DNA from: an uncultured Verrucomicrobiota bacterium
Lineage (GTDB): Bacteria > Verrucomicrobiota > Kiritimatiellia > CAIVKH01
Length of the DNA: 49,338 nucleotides
Direction: 5' to 3'
Assembly (NCBI GenBank): GCA_937873455.1
Contig: CALMYG010000121.1
Location: 1 to 49,338 of the forward strand
Shown: positions 42,101 to 49,338 of the stretch, piece by piece
Layout of the letters: each line of letters opens with the position of its first letter
Numbering within the stretch: the first letter of the stretch is position 1
The notes under the pieces: generated by a model
Told to the model about the DNA's origin: nothing
Seen by the model: the letters and a program-made list of their open reading frames with translations, nothing else
The model's database searches: none
Program-made: the position numbers and the translations under genes

Positions 42101-45100
42101 CCGGTGGTTCCGACCGCGACGATTACCTTGCCGGTGTAAACCCCCTTGGGAGCGTTGGCCGGAATCGTGAAGGGAAGCGGTGAGGCGGGCAAGACCGTAA
42201 ACGGAACATCAACGAAACCGAAAACATTGGCGGCATCGCTAAAGTCGATGCTGTAGTGAGTCGGCGAACCGGAAACAGCGCTATAGGTAATGTTGGTAAT
42301 GAAGGGCGTCGCGGGGCTGCAACGCGGCTCGGGATTGGCGCCAAGGGTAATGGACGGGTTCACCGCGCATCCGGCCACCGTAACCTGCAGCGTGTTCCCG
42401 ACAATGGCGAAGGTGGCGGCGTATCCCGGGGCAAGATTCACGTATGAAAAGTCGGACGCCAAGAAGGTGGTGCTACCCGTCCACTCGACCAGGGTAAAGG
42501 TTCCGAGCTGTGCGCTGCCCCCGAAATTAAACCGGAATGCGGACCCAGCACCTTTGGTAAAGTTACCGTTAATGGAAAGCGTGTCGGATACGGGCGTCGC
42601 GCCCAATTGAAAATTCCAATCGGTGGAGGACGACCAGGAATTGCCGCTGTTCCACGTGACGTTGCCGTTGACGGTCATCGTACCGATGGCGCTTCCCGCC
42701 GGAGAAAGGTTCCCGTTAACGGTAGCGCCGTTGTTCAGGGTGGCCAGGATGACGCCGCCGTGCAGCGTGGCGGATCCGTTATAGCTGCCGCCGCCGGTTA
42801 CCGTTCCGCCGTAAACGGTCAAGGGGCCAGTGAACACACCGTTGTTGGTGATCTGACCGCCGTTGACGGTCATCGCATTGGCGAGGGTGATCCCCGAATC
42901 GACCAGCAGCGTGCCGCCGTTGTTGGTCACCGGGCCGGAGCCGAGGCTTCCGTAGCGGAGCAACGCGGATACGGCGACGTCCACCGTGTCCGTCGTAGAA
43001 TGCCCGCCCCCATTCAGCAGGACGTAACGGTCATCCACCACTCTCAAAATAGACCGGCTGGCCCCGACGCCGGTGCCACTGATCGCCTGGCCGGGCGCCA
43101 TGTTGGAGGCCACGGGTTCGTGGAATACGATCGCGTCGAAATTCGCACCACTTCCATAAAGCGAGGCGCGCAAACCAGATTGGGCCGGAGCGCTGCGCGA
43201 CCCGACATGCAGGGTACCGGCCTCGACAATTGTGGGCCCGGCATAGTAGTTCGTCATGGTAAACATCAACGTGCCCGACCCGGTTTTGGTAATACCGCTA
43301 TTCGCGGCGGTCCCCTGCCCGTTCGTAATTGAAACCTCGAAAACCATTTCAGGCGTGCCGGCGGGCAGCGCAGTCGATGCGGCTATATCGAAGGTGCGAT
43401 TTGTGCCATCCAATTCGACGGTGAATAGCCCCGTGCCATAGCGCAACCACACCGCCTGTGCAGTCGATGTGGAGGCGTATGAGATATTGCCGTGCAAGCT
43501 GATCGTACCGAGCGCCGTGCTGTTGTGGCTGATTGTGCCGCCATTGAAAGAAAGGCCATCGTTGAAGTTCACGGCGTGATTGATCAAGTGATAGCGACCA
43601 CCGTTGATGATTACACGTCCGCCTTGTGTGTAGGGAGAATTGGCCTGGAACATGCCGCCATCATCAATGATTAGACGGGAGGCGGGTCCGAACGGCGAAG
43701 TGGACGAGGTCTCCGCCGAACCACTGCGGCGAATGACCATGTCACCGGGAACGGAAATTGCACCGCCCGTCTTGGCCATGATCAAATGACCTTTATTGAT
43801 GTAGGTGGCGCCGGAATAGGTGTTGTTTACCGTGCCGCCGAACTGCGCATTCGCCACGCCGGCCTTAATCACGTCCATGCCGCTGCCGATGATCGCCGAG
43901 TTAATGTACAGCGTCGCGCTGTTCGCGGAATCCCCGGTATGGAGATGGAGTTGATCGGTGCCGGAAGCCAGTTGACCGCCGGTCAATGTGGCATGGGCGT
44001 TAAAAGCGGTTGGTTGAAAGGCGATACCGCCCGAGGCGATGGTCAGGGTGTCGGACGCGCCAATGGTCACCGTCGCGGCAGGATTCACAAAAAAGCCCAA
44101 CGAGTTGATGGACAGCGTTCCGATCTGGCCGCTTGGCGCGAAGGCGGTATTGTCTCCGACCTTGTAATCGCTCGCCGCCACCCAGGTATTAAGAGCGGTG
44201 GGAGCGGCAGTGGACGGAACCACTTCGATGGCCTTGGTCAAGGCGTTGAGCCTCATAAACCCGGCCCGGTTGTGGGACATCCATGGCAGGATACCGCCGA
44301 CCGTTACGCCATTCTGGACAATGACATCCGTTTGAACCGCTGACCCCGACGTTACACCGACAATCATCGTGCCTCGGCCTTGCGAACCCCGGTTGATACC
44401 CGCCGTCGAATGGGACAGTGTCAGCGTGGAGGGATTCGATCCCGCAAGGGCCGCCGCCGACAAAGACAGTACGCCGAACGGCTCCAACACCAGTTGCCCC
44501 ATGACTTCCGACGAAACATTGGCCAGCGTATTGTTGCGGCGCCCGCGATAATCGAGTTGACCGCTCGAAAGCGTCATCACCAGTCCGTCATGAAGCTGGT
44601 CATTGAGCCCGTTGCTGCCGGGAACGATGCGGATCGACGGTGTTTCAAAGGCATTGCCCACATAGCTGGCCACCGATGCGGATGGATAACCGCGCACGCT
44701 CATCTGATTCACGGAGGGAAATCCCGCCCCCGCCGACACATCCATGCGGCCGGAGGCCACCTCAAGCGCACCCGAGTAACCGGAATGCACGCCCCGAACG
44801 TCGAGAAAACCGCCGCCGCGGATTCGCAATGGAGTTGAACCATTCAATCGCACGTTCGGCTCCAAACGGATGTGACGGGAAGCCTCGGTGGCAATAATCC
44901 ACATGGTGAAAGGATTGCCGTTTAACGAAATCAAACGGGGTACACTTGCGTTTAGTTGAAATCGCTGATTGAATGTGTTGTTCGCGCCTGCCGGCTGTAA
45001 ACTGGCCAGCAATCCGGACAAGGTGAGATCGGAAAGCACATTGATGTCCACAATCGCATTATTCGCAGCGTTTCGCATGCCGCCCAACACGGCAAACGAT

Positions 45101-45393
45101 CCATCGGCAAACGGAACATAGGTGGTGCCGACATCATCGGTCGCCCAGTTCTTGATCGTAGTGTTCCAGTCACCGGCCAGATCCACCGCGTCGTAGGAAA
45201 TTGGTGTGCCATCGACTTTATCCGCCGTGCCGCCGGCCCAATGCAAAGTCGTGGCCTGTCCGGTTCCGGGCAAACCCCATGCTAATATTCCGATTATCAT
45301 GGATACGGTTAAAAAGACCGTGCATGAACGTCGCGTGTACGTCATGTACGTATCGGCAAGAGAACTTATCGAAGAAATCGGTTTATCATTCAC
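39115..45393 (-). CDS. giant secreted multi-domain adhesin-like protein (beta-solenoid, PKD/FN3, tandem GWN repeats)
   Basis: A 2,092-aa exoprotein. The start is a GTG at 45393 with AGGG upstream. The signal anchor is at about 25-47 (VFLTVSMIIGILAWGLPGTGQA). Residues 50-1060 are repetitive beta-solenoid with autotransporter-type repeats such as ITKTGSGTLMFTM..GPTIVEAGTLHVG (about 711-735). Then come a PKD-like domain with Cys (about 1114-1205), an FN3 domain (1208-1300) and a lectin-like region (1304-1494). A second FN3 (1591-1681), a cadherin-like unit (about 1690-1775) and the YDV..W..YFQI module (about 1834-1878) follow. Two tandem repeats end it (GYNMMSVPLD..GFYLYR and GWNVIGPSLG..GIYYLRQ). 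No beta-barrel translocator or PEP-CTERM is present. Confidence 0.87.
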   Translation of the reverse strand: MNDKPISSISSLADTYMTYTRRSCTVFLTVSMIIGILAWGLPGTGQATTLHWAGGTADKVDGTPISYDAVDLAGDWNTTIKNWATDDVGTTYVPFADGSFAVLGGMRNAANNAIVDINVLSDLTLSGLLASLQPAGANNTFNQRFQLNASVPRLISLNGNPFTMWIIATEASRHIRLEPNVRLNGSTPLRIRGGGFLDVRGVHSGYSGALEVASGRMDVSAGAGFPSVNQMSVRGYPSASVASYVGNAFETPSIRIVPGSNGLNDQLHDGLVMTLSSGQLDYRGRRNNTLANVSSEVMGQLVLEPFGVLSLSAAALAGSNPSTLTLSHSTAGINRGSQGRGTMIVGVTSGSAVQTDVIVQNGVTVGGILPWMSHNRAGFMRLNALTKAIEVVPSTAAPTALNTWVAASDYKVGDNTAFAPSGQIGTLSINSLGFFVNPAATVTIGASDTLTIASGGIAFQPTAFNAHATLTGGQLASGTDQLHLHTGDSANSATLYINSAIIGSGMDVIKAGVANAQFGGTVNNTYSGATYINKGHLIMAKTGGAISVPGDMVIRRSGSAETSSTSPFGPASRLIIDDGGMFQANSPYTQGGRVIINGGRYHLINHAVNFNDGLSFNGGTISHNSTALGTISLHGNISYASTSTAQAVWLRYGTGLFTVELDGTNRTFDIAASTALPAGTPEMVFEVSITNGQGTAANSGITKTGSGTLMFTMTNYYAGPTIVEAGTLHVGSRSAPAQSGLRASLYGSGANFDAIVFHEPVASNMAPGQAISGTGVGASRSILRVVDDRYVLLNGGGHSTTDTVDVAVSALLRYGSLGSGPVTNNGGTLLVDSGITLANAMTVNGGQITNNGVFTGPLTVYGGTVTGGGSYNGSATLHGGVILATLNNGATVNGNLSPAGSAIGTMTVNGNVTWNSGNSWSSSTDWNFQLGATPVSDTLSINGNFTKGAGSAFRFNFGGSAQLGTFTLVEWTGSTTFLASDFSYVNLAPGYAATFAIVGNTLQVTVAGCAVNPSITLGANPEPRCSPATPFITNITYSAVSGSPTHYSIDFSDAANVFGFVDVPFTVLPASPLPFTIPANAPKGVYTGKVIVAVGTTGCRGESEFVVTVNATPAMPGTITQASPAGTTVCAGTFGVTYSVSPVPGATTYTWSVPSHATILSGQGSSQIAVSWSGSTPAGAQTISVNAGNTCGTSANRTGSFTIRTDVPNAPTAGQPTDVSITAFTANWSAPSQPLGKEFDSYRLDVATGSDFTTGFVVSNVSLSSSTLSYTVSGLSGGLTYYYRVRAVNACGEGSYSDVVTALTPLILVGWDMNSLSGGSGNYGASPLNATFKHAAVGLVGLTRGAGVGQAGVAAPRGWGGTGWNSASAAAAINDGKFATFAITPETGNYISFYSISRFDYRRSGDGPTGGKLQYSINGGAYQDIVDITYPGSSAEGATLTQLPVSLAGISALQNVPATDTVTFRIANYGASAASGDWYIYDRFNSAEYDFELRGTVCSNPPAFTVTGGGAYCSGGNGLNVLLSGSTVGVTYSLYRNNGGSPLLVTTRAGTGGSLNFGAQTVADTYTVTAVRNSGGCSVAMNGSAVITVNPAPGAPTGLIATPDDSEVALSWAAPIGDVVTGYRIKRSTVQGGPYTVVTGGNNVPGLSFLDTSALNGATYYYVVYALNSTCEGTASDEVTAVMPDGCPLGFAPTMNPPGNRTANVGYNLTHSVTASEITDGCSPPSLAHSALPTGMTFSDTLNGRHRIRTFTWQPVQGQQGVYPITVTATDGELPPFSTSVTFVVYVGNFGESGNGTANPPPSLATWNVAITNLNLLSGDDFRLVWKTDPGVAYDVLRATTFPGGTWTPVLSQAVTMDASNTLQVTHSGNRTYFQIRPAGMAASTNGVWAVLTPTIINGYNMMSVPLDMADTSLQGAGSFGATLAQVLDGHNAGDADRLMIRESNGSWTTIFLNAAKQWSANYTFAKGQGFYLYRSGATVKPLFSGPVSSNTYTRSIGNGWNVIGPSLGRSHSFNAVAAALQGTPAGGWEESTADLIVIDEGNGSFRRIMKYNGSPAWLDLRSFTAPTITIQPGQGIYYLRQNHSGVTGLNL

Positions 45394-45511
45394 ATCATTT
45401 TTCCCTGCTTTTCCCTATGGATGATTCCTTACCCAACCTTTACAGCATAGCGTTCCTCGTTTGCCGTAGTATGGTTTTGTTGACGTTTTGTTTTAAATCC
45501 GTTTAGACCTC

Positions 45512-48340
45512 GTGGCGACATACGTCACACTTTCCATGCGGTTAAACGGTTTTACGGAGCCCTCCCTTTATCTGCATGAACAGGTGGTTCAGGGTATAGC
45601 CATGCAAGCGGGTAACGAGCGTGCTTTGGAGAAGGCCCAAGTGGTCTGGGTCCAAGGGCATCAAAAACGGCGCAATCAGTTCGCGCGGTTTACCCGACGA
45701 TTTTCCGTCAAGAACGTGCCGGCGCACTTCCCGTTGTACGTGTTTGCCGATACCCGGTATCGCTTGCGAGTGAATGGCGTTTTTGTTGCAACCGGTCCCA
45801 GCCGTTTCGTAACCGCGAACCCGGAGCACGATCACCATGAATTATCGCCCTACCTGATCGTCGGCGATAACCGAATCGAGGTGGAGGTAAATTTTTACGG
45901 GGCATCCTCGTATCAAACCATGCCGGATGGTGAACCCGGTTTTATTGCCGCTGGAGGAACCCACGCGGTATCCCTGGACACCCCCGGCGCATGGGAAGCC
46001 TGCGTGCTCACCGCATGGCGATGGGATGCCCCGACATTTAGTTTTGCCCAAGGACCGGTGGAAATTTGCGACACGCGGCGCCTCGACGAGGTCATTTCAT
46101 CCCCGCTCGTGGCCGTATCCGGGAAAAACGCCCCGTGGGGACGCCTGTCCCTCTACCGCGGACCGAAAATTCCGTTTATACCTCATCGCCCACGCAGCCT
46201 GGAACTCGTCGGTCCTTTGCGGGATTCCGAGTACCGGATCGGGTTCATGGTCCAGCGGCCCGAAGCACATGCCAAGGAAGCGCAATCTGCCGTGTGGACC
46301 GCGTTTGCCACGTGGATTTACAGCCCGTGTGAACAAACCCACACCTTCAGCGCCTTCTGGAGCGAGATTACCCTCAACGGTGATCATGTCTTGCTGGACA
46401 CCCAATCAGAGCTGGGCAATCATGGGCGTTTGCGCTTAAAACTGCGACCCGGATGGAACCTCCTCGTCGGCGCAATCGAAGTCCTCGCTGAATTTTGGCC
46501 GTATTGCCTCGGCATTCCACGCCAGGCAAATGTGTCCCTTCACGCCAGGCAAGATCGTCGTTGCCATGAACCTCTGGCCCTCGCCCCGATCAGTCGCCGC
46601 GAACATTTGGTCCTCCCCTTGCCCGGCGCTACGGAACCGCCGGCCGGATGGAAGCCGAATGCGGGAAACATCCTGGATATTACCCCGGCCCGTATGGTTA
46701 GTTGGGATAAGCCGGCGTCCGGCGCCCTGCGCAAACTGGACCCCGCACGCTTGGATGAAACCGGCGCCATGGAAGAACACGCCGCGACGTGGTGTTTTTC
46801 TTTCTCCGGTGAATTTATGGGGCACATCGTCGCGGAAGTTGAGGGTCCGGCGGGCACGGTGGTGGATATTGCCTGTGATGACTGGCAGCGCGGTGATGGC
46901 GCCGTCGCCCTCTACCGATCCAATCCCTTCACCGACGCCGCCGACCGGTATGTGTTGCGCGGCGGGCGTCAAATGCTGGAAGGTTTTCATGTCCGGGGCG
47001 GAAAGTTAATCCAAGTCACCATGCGCGCGCCGGAGCATCTCACGACCGCGCGCTTAAGCCTGATCGACCTCTGGGTGCGCTCACGGCAGACCCTCGGCCC
47101 GGACCAGACCGCGTTCACCTGCGATTTACCCGAAGTTCAGTGGGCTTGGCCAGTGGCCCTCCGCACCTTACGCGTGTCCACCGATGAAGCCTACACCGAT
47201 TGCCCGTGGCGGGAACGCGGCAGTTATATCGGCGACACGTTGGTGGCGCTTAACCTTCATGCCTTGTATTCGCCGGATTTGCGCGTAGCCGCCCGGGTGC
47301 TGCGTCAATTCGGAGAGGCGCAATTGCCCAACGGACAACTGCCCTGCTGCGCACCGTCGTGGCTCCGGAAGCCTCACGAGGACTTCACCTTGTTGTGGTT
47401 GCTGGCTCTCCACGATTACGTGAAGTTAACCGGGGACCTAAGCTTGGTACATGCGGCGTGGCCGGTCATTGAGCGCATTTGGGACAGTCCATCCTGGCAC
47501 CGCCATGAATCCGGACTATGGAATGCGGATCATCATCGCCTGTTTATTGACTGGGGGGTGCGACCGGAAGAACGGGCCGGTCAGGCAAATGCGGTGCTCA
47601 ATATTCTTCGTGTGGCCGCTGGCCGGGCCTGCGCAGGCCTTGCCCGGGCGATCAACCGAAACCATATCCCCTTCCTCGACGATGCCGAAAGCACGCACCG
47701 CGCGGTGCTTACCCACCTGTGGCATGGAGCGGAAAACCGGCTCCGCGCCTCGTATGACGCCAATACGCCGGCGCTACATGCCAACATCCTGGCTCTGGCC
47801 TTTGAGTTAGGCACGCGGGAACAACGTTCGTTGGTTCTCTCGTATGTGGAACCGTTGCTGAAAAACAACCTGACCCGGGGGATTCGTCTCGGCGATTTTA
47901 GCGGCCACCTCGAGTTGTTTTATTTATTTTTCGCCTTGCCGGCGATGGCCCGCAACCATCGGCCGGATATCGCCGAACAATTGATCAAAGATCACTACGG
48001 CTACTTGATGAAACATGGCGATGACACCCTTCCGGAGTGTTTCAGCCGGTTGAAACAAGCCGGGGGAAGCCGGTGCCACAGTTGGTCCGGTGCGGCGGCC
48101 ATCTACGCCGCACGGTATATTGCGGGATGCCGACCTATGGATGACCGGGAATTCGGTCATATGATCTTGGATCCGGTGGTGCATGGGATTCAACGGGCTT
48201 CGTGCCGGATTGCTCATCCAAGCGGTTGGATTCATATTGCCTGGGAGCGCAGTGGCAATACGTTCGAGGCGGAAATTGAACATCCGCCCGAGGTATGCAT
48301 TCATCCCGCGCCTTCCGTACAACTCGTCATCCCGGCATAA
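45512..48340 (+). CDS. GH78-type alpha-L-rhamnosidase
   Basis: A 942-aa glycosidase, probably releasing L-rhamnose from plant or algal polysaccharides or glycosides. The N-terminal beta-sandwich region (about 60-130, LYVFADTRYRLRVNGVFVATGP, then NRIEVEVNFYG) and a second beta module are followed by the (alpha/alpha)6 barrel. The GH78 general acid lies in D563-CPWRER (Glu568), then GSYIGDTLVA. The late HSWSGAAAIYAARYIAGCRP matches the conserved HGW.. stretch, and the C-terminal beta-domain follows. No signal peptide is present from the GTG at 45512 or the ATG at 45536, so it is probably cytoplasmic or a surface protein secreted without Sec. It is divergent from the giant adhesin gene. Confidence 0.87.
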   Translation: MATYVTLSMRLNGFTEPSLYLHEQVVQGIAMQAGNERALEKAQVVWVQGHQKRRNQFARFTRRFSVKNVPAHFPLYVFADTRYRLRVNGVFVATGPSRFVTANPEHDHHELSPYLIVGDNRIEVEVNFYGASSYQTMPDGEPGFIAAGGTHAVSLDTPGAWEACVLTAWRWDAPTFSFAQGPVEICDTRRLDEVISSPLVAVSGKNAPWGRLSLYRGPKIPFIPHRPRSLELVGPLRDSEYRIGFMVQRPEAHAKEAQSAVWTAFATWIYSPCEQTHTFSAFWSEITLNGDHVLLDTQSELGNHGRLRLKLRPGWNLLVGAIEVLAEFWPYCLGIPRQANVSLHARQDRRCHEPLALAPISRREHLVLPLPGATEPPAGWKPNAGNILDITPARMVSWDKPASGALRKLDPARLDETGAMEEHAATWCFSFSGEFMGHIVAEVEGPAGTVVDIACDDWQRGDGAVALYRSNPFTDAADRYVLRGGRQMLEGFHVRGGKLIQVTMRAPEHLTTARLSLIDLWVRSRQTLGPDQTAFTCDLPEVQWAWPVALRTLRVSTDEAYTDCPWRERGSYIGDTLVALNLHALYSPDLRVAARVLRQFGEAQLPNGQLPCCAPSWLRKPHEDFTLLWLLALHDYVKLTGDLSLVHAAWPVIERIWDSPSWHRHESGLWNADHHRLFIDWGVRPEERAGQANAVLNILRVAAGRACAGLARAINRNHIPFLDDAESTHRAVLTHLWHGAENRLRASYDANTPALHANILALAFELGTREQRSLVLSYVEPLLKNNLTRGIRLGDFSGHLELFYLFFALPAMARNHRPDIAEQLIKDHYGYLMKHGDDTLPECFSRLKQAGGSRCHSWSGAAAIYAARYIAGCRPMDDREFGHMILDPVVHGIQRASCRIAHPSGWIHIAWERSGNTFEAEIEHPPEVCIHPAPSVQLVIPA

Positions 48341-48422
48341 CTTCCACGCCGCAGCGAACTCAGCATCGAGTACTCCGCCGTCACCTCGCCGCATGCCTGC
48401 GTACACCGCGTGAATAAAACAA

Positions 48423-48446
48423 AAAGGCCGGGAAAACCCGGCCTTT
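48423..48446. terminator. bidirectional rho-independent terminator
   Basis: A 10-bp perfect stem, AAAGGCCGGG (48423-48432) and CCCGGCCTTT (48437-48446), with an AAAA loop. On the minus strand it is followed by TTGTTTTATT, which suits termination of the PEP-CTERM gene. On the plus strand the T-run is the stem's own TTT, a weaker end for the rhamnosidase gene 83 bases upstream. Confidence 0.85.
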
Positions 48447-48472
48447 CTGCTTAGGAGTAGATACGAACGAAC

Positions 48473-49177
48473 TTATTTCAGCAAACGACGGCGCACAAAC
48501 AACACCAACGCGCCTAAACCCATAAAAGCAAACGTGGCCGGCTCGGGAACCACCGAACCCGTAAACACGAGGTCATCGGTTCCATTGACCTGATTGTTAC
48601 GGCCAATACCGACCTGATCAAAAGCGCCTTTCCCAGACCACTCCGTCCATACATAGAGTGAAAAGGTCACGGAAGAAATGCCCTGTAATGATGAATAACT
48701 GCTCAGATCGGTATTAAACGTGGGACCCAGGGAGGATCCGGTAACGCCCGTTCCACCTACCGTGTAGGTGTCAAGATCAGTGGATCCGGTCAAGTCGGAG
48801 CGGAGAGTGAAAAACACCGAACGACCTACCGGATCAGCGTTGATCGCGCTCAACCGGATGAACACATTGGTCAAGTTCATCTGATAACCGGACTCAGCCG
48901 TCAAGGTCATGGTGAAGTTTCGTGAACCGGCAATCGCCCCGGCCAGGGTGGTATTGGTCGCATTCCGCATGGCGAAGGTGTTGGTGAACGCGGTCGTCGT
49001 GGCGCCGGCACCCCGGCCCAATGCGGCACTGTCAACGTTGACACCCAAATTGTTTGCGGCAATCGGGCCGGCATTATTTCCGGCGAGCAGGTCGTTGTCC
49101 CAGCGGGCAATTAAATCGGCTTGTACTCCGCCGGCCAACAAAACGGCGATTATTGCACTTGCGTATAACTTCTTCAT
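48473..49177 (-). CDS. PEP-CTERM exported protein
   Basis: A 234-aa protein with a perfect AAGGAG seven bases before the ATG, a signal peptide (MKKLYASAIIAVLLAGGVQA, cleavage at about 20), and an Asn/Thr/Ser-rich beta-type ectodomain opening IARWDNDLLAGNN. The sorting tail is VPEPATFAFMGLGALVLF plus basic RRRLLK. This is the textbook PEP-CTERM architecture, cut by an exosortase during export, and the family is variable in sequence. Function beyond surface or matrix association is unknown. A strong terminator lies 27 bases after the stop. The upstream region (49178-49296) is AT-rich with no clear promoter by eye. Confidence 0.9.
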   Translation of the reverse strand: MKKLYASAIIAVLLAGGVQADLIARWDNDLLAGNNAGPIAANNLGVNVDSAALGRGAGATTTAFTNTFAMRNATNTTLAGAIAGSRNFTMTLTAESGYQMNLTNVFIRLSAINADPVGRSVFFTLRSDLTGSTDLDTYTVGGTGVTGSSLGPTFNTDLSSYSSLQGISSVTFSLYVWTEWSGKGAFDQVGIGRNNQVNGTDDLVFTGSVVPEPATFAFMGLGALVLFVRRRLLK

Positions 49178-49296
49178 GTTTACTCCTTATTCGTTCAGAT
49201 CACTTAACGATTAAATGCTTCTCTACAAAGACTACCCATTGCGCGTTATTTGTCATTACGTGGAGGCGAAATTGATTAGTGAAATTACGTCACGCC

Positions 49297-49338
49297 TCAA
49301 TCATTGGTTTCCGGTATCGATTCCACCCGGTAATACCC
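49297..49338 (-). CDS. last codons of a further minus-strand gene, probably ending in the YR C-terminal module
   Basis: At the right edge the minus strand reads GYYRVESIPETND and a TGA stop. The YYRV pattern at the very end resembles the tails of the GH57 protein (RYYRTGARLP) and the paralogue at 37428 (MFYRMSLD). Only 13 codons are visible, so this is a tentative call. The spacing to the next gene (119 bases) is that of a separate unit. Confidence 0.4.
   Translation of the reverse strand, partial: GYYRVESIPETND

Noticed and set aside
45481..45511. Promoter TTGACG near 45500 for the rhamnosidase gene
   Set aside because: The only -10 candidate (TTTAGA) is weak and would lie next to the GTG start; it could be valid only if translation starts at 45536.
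37428..49338. Exosortase or epsH-type gene serving the PEP-CTERM proteins
   Set aside because: No multi-helix protein with the exosortase Cys/Arg/His motifs is in the window; it must lie elsewhere.

Overview
The window is about 49 kb of GC-rich bacterial chromosome with no phage, plasmid, IS or CRISPR signature. The gene set points to a Gram-negative member of the PVC superphylum, most likely Kiritimatiellota or a near relative in Verrucomicrobiota. The reasons are a very long GreA of the chlamydial kind, PEP-CTERM surface proteins, huge beta-rich exoproteins with a recurrent C-terminal module, GH57 and GH78 glycosidases, a Bat aerotolerance operon, and an ExbB/ExbD operon ending in a membrane-anchored alpha/alpha-toroid protein. 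The phylum call is an inference from gene content, not from a marker phylogeny.

Left part (1-9 kb): a translationally coupled minus-strand operon pcm-coaX-thpR, with an exported Pcm and TTG starts overlapping stops, is divergent from fabI. Then come a structured intergenic repeat with TTCCAA..TTGGAA palindromes, an SDR oxidoreductase, a small basic protein with a clear terminator, and a secreted 1,401-aa GH57 amylase-type enzyme with three starch-binding modules.

Middle (8.8-19.1 kb): an exported CsgG/FlgT-like protein and trmL, then a Bat-type operon: moxR, DUF58, a BatD-like membrane protein, batA, batB, two TPR proteins, batD, batE and a small two-helix protein. Most junctions are 4-bp overlaps. 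Such operons are linked to envelope integrity and oxygen tolerance. Between moxR and DUF58 lies a small decayed insert, possibly a four-helix-bundle gene remnant flanked by GATTT-type repeats.

19-28.7 kb: housekeeping and regulation: a PP2C phosphatase, recD2 helicase, a GtrA-like membrane protein overlapping recD2 tail to tail, long-form greA, an RluA-family pseudouridine synthase, infA, an unrecognised 190-aa protein and a mutL that has lost its endonuclease motifs.

28.7-37.4 kb: a minus-strand operon with a good promoter encodes a 941-aa TPR protein, a small-barrel/TPR protein, ExbB, two ExbD proteins and a TonB-position protein carrying a prenyltransferase-like toroid. It looks like a proton-motive-force machine working across the envelope. 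A TIGR02757 protein, a glycerophosphodiesterase and tRNA-Ser(GCU) follow.

37.4-49.3 kb: an accessory surface region. Two adjacent paralogous exoproteins share an ectodomain but end differently, one in PEP-CTERM and the other in the YxV..W..YR module. Next are a 2,092-aa multi-domain adhesin-like protein, a GH78-type alpha-L-rhamnosidase, another PEP-CTERM protein, and the last codons of one more gene at the right edge. The alternative C-terminal endings on one ectodomain are the most promising lead to an under-described sorting system. No exosortase lies in the window.
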